From NCBI GenBank assembly GCA_022825665.1, contig JAJDWI010000064.1, positions 1 to 36,230 on the forward strand: 36,230 nt of DNA. Direction: 5' to 3'. Source of the DNA: Candidatus Poribacteria bacterium (lineage in GTDB: Bacteria; Poribacteria; WGA-4E; WGA-3G). Position numbers and translations under genes: made by a program. Positions within the stretch are counted from its first letter, which is position 1, and the number at the start of each line of letters is the position of its first letter. A model generated the notes under the pieces. It searched no databases. It worked only from the letters and a program-made list of their open reading frames with translations, and was not told the origin of the DNA. Shown one piece after another: positions 35,117 through 36,230 of the stretch.

Positions 35117-35131
35117 AGAAAGGAAATTATT

Positions 35132-35839
35132 ATGGAATTACAAGAAAAACACAAAGAATTTGCTGTCAAATCTTTCGCACAATTCATGACCCGAAAGGAA
35201 GTCACTAATGCTTTTATGGAAAAATTCGCTGATGACCTACCAAAACCGCCAACATTTCCAGAGACTACATCTGGTATCAAGGAGAATACAAATATAGAAG
35301 ACGAGATTGACAGAAATAAATATATAAATAGTGAAATAGATTATTACCTAATGAAATACAGACATACCTACGGTGATAATGCAATTGAGAAATTTGAGGA
35401 GGATAAACCCCAAATTATTGAACTGATCAAGAAACAATATGCACAGAAAATTGAGACTCAACACAACGCTGAAATAAACAAACTACTTGAGGAACACAGC
35501 GTAAAAGTTGAACAACATTATAAGGATATAAAAGCGAAATTATCCAATCAACTTCGAAGGTTCAACATCACACATCGCGAATTTCCACAAAAATACCGCG
35601 AATTATTCAACCAAACCCGAAATGAATATTTGATAAACTATAGAAATCAAGCGCAACAAAACGACAATACCGTCGTACAAGAACTTGAAACACTCTATGG
35701 ATTCGTCAAGGAACATGTATTCCAATCTCGTGACCCAAAATACGCAACAGCAAATATCAGACTCGCGCACACCATTTTGAAAACAATCGCAACCGAAAAC
35801 AAAACAAATCCTCCTCAAAACAACGAAAAAGGAGAATAA
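35132..35839 (+). CDS. Unassigned alpha-helical protein with possible HTH N-terminus
   Basis: A 235-residue, highly charged, Lys/Gln/Glu/Asn-rich protein with no signal peptide or membrane helix. The first 33 residues (LQEKHKEFAVKSFAQFMTRK then EVTNAFMEKF) loosely resemble the start of DUF2280 or small-terminase-like helix-turn-helix proteins, a comparison from memory and not firm. Residues about 95-185 look like long helices, possibly coiled coil (for instance NAEINKLLEEHSVKVEQHYK). The gene has a good Shine-Dalgarno (AAAGGA, eight bases before ATG) and a dedicated upstream hairpin and promoter, so it is very likely real. Base composition is even more A-rich than its neighbours and it is surrounded by repeats, which hints at acquisition. 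Function unknown; a DNA-binding, self-regulating role is only a guess. Confidence 0.7.
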   Translation: MELQEKHKEFAVKSFAQFMTRKEVTNAFMEKFADDLPKPPTFPETTSGIKENTNIEDEIDRNKYINSEIDYYLMKYRHTYGDNAIEKFEEDKPQIIELIKKQYAQKIETQHNAEINKLLEEHSVKVEQHYKDIKAKLSNQLRRFNITHREFPQKYRELFNQTRNEYLINYRNQAQQNDNTVVQELETLYGFVKEHVFQSRDPKYATANIRLAHTILKTIATENKTNPPQNNEKGE

Positions 35840-35869
35840 GATAGATACAAACACATTAACATACTGTAT

Positions 35870-36230
35870 CGTAGGTCAGAGCGAGCAAAGCAACCTCTAA
35901 CATGTTTGCCTGAATCACAGATTAAGGATGTGATGCGTTCGTAGTCGCGCAATTCATTGCGCCTCTTACATTCTCGTAGGGGCGAGGTTTCCTCGCCCGC
36001 ATCCTCACATACAGTCCATAGGTCGAAGCGAACGTAGCGACCTATGACACGTTGTCTGAACTAGGATGGACAGGATTATAGAATTTGCAGGATAAGAGAT
36101 TTGTATGCCAATGTTCCTTGGCAAAAGGTATCCCTTCATCCATACAACGGAATATATACTCACCAACTCCTAATCCTGGAAATCTACAAATCCTGGAAAT
36201 CCTGGTTCAGACAGACAAGAATCACTAAAT
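35870..36230 (+). repeat. Dispersed composite repeat copy, running off the window
   Basis: Contains a CGTAGGTC...GAGCGAGCAAAGC block, the GTAGTCGCGCAATTCATTGCGCCTC unit (35941-35965), GGGGCGAGGTTTCCTCGCCC, a palindromic ATAGGTCGAAGCG.../...CGACCTAT block, the fold-back element 36053-36213 (ends TGTCTGAACTAGGAT and ATCCTGGTTCAGACA), then GACAAGAATCACTAAAT as at 16655-16671. The right outer end is cut by the window edge. Confidence 0.8.

Noticed and set aside
35132-35839. Prophage or terminase gene
   Set aside because: The resemblance to DUF2280/terminase-small N-termini is weak and no other phage gene is present in the window.
8400-36230. Recurring palindromic repeats as a possible CRISPR array
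   Set aside because: The copies are kilobases apart, occur in both orientations and have no regular spacers or cas genes.
16267-36230. tRNA or rRNA genes in the gene-free stretches
   Set aside because: No cloverleaf with a T-arm GTTC consensus or rRNA-like block was seen; the palindromes belong to the dispersed repeat family.

Overview
The window is AT-rich DNA from a Gram-negative (diderm) bacterium. It carries an LpxI-type lipid A enzyme, a TonB-dependent outer-membrane receptor and two signal-peptide-II lipoproteins. The mix of four PhyH-type Fe(II)/2-oxoglutarate dioxygenases, three Gfo/Idh/MocA oxidoreductases, a sulfatase-fold hydrolase, a CehA/McbA PHP hydrolase, several membrane-anchored WD40 proteins and many short dispersed palindromic repeats is what I would expect from a Poribacteria-like genome. 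That lineage call is an inference from gene content, not a phylogenetic placement. Nearly all genes lie on the minus strand.

Layout, left to right. (a) 1-418: tail of a transposase-like gene, a fold-back repeat and a clear terminator. (b) 419-7639: a three-gene minus-strand operon of two tandem paralogous lipoproteins, each with two copies of a repeated module and an M61-like HEVFH metallopeptidase domain, followed by a membrane-anchored cyclase-family protein. (c) 7640-8474: a gene-free stretch with a candidate promoter, a strong hairpin and dispersed repeats. (d) 8475-13033: an operon of Gfo/Idh, PHP hydrolase and MDR dehydrogenase. (e) 13090-13641: a nucleotidyltransferase (MNT) gene overlapping a severely shortened HEPN-like partner too short for normal ORF calling. 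(f) 13673-16266: Gfo/Idh, an ABC ATPase with unusual switch residues, and a PhyH dioxygenase coupled to it by a one-base overlap.

(g) 16267-16853: a composite transposon-like repeat with outer inverted repeats. Its inner core is inverted relative to the copy at the right end of the window. (h) 16860-19196: TonB-dependent receptor, the main plus-strand gene. (i) 19235-28607: MacB-like permease, lpxI, four tandem WD40 paralogs and coaD, all minus strand and closely spaced. The outer two WD40 genes carry C-terminal metzincin-like domains whose zinc ligands have decayed to different degrees. (j) 28608-29031: repeats. (k) 29032-34182: a sulfatase-fold protein with Thr at the formylglycine position, three PhyH dioxygenases (one with HGG instead of HxD) and a Gfo/Idh dehydrogenase, suggesting oxidative modification or breakdown of a small molecule or sugar. 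(l) 34183-36230: repeats around a plus-strand unit that has a consensus promoter, repeated CCGTACC boxes, a perfect hairpin next to the Shine-Dalgarno, and an unassigned alpha-helical protein.

The strongest leads are the decaying WD40-metzincin paralogs, the invertible-looking composite repeat, the promoter/box/hairpin unit at 34782-35839, the Thr-type sulfatase homolog and the HGG PhyH protein.
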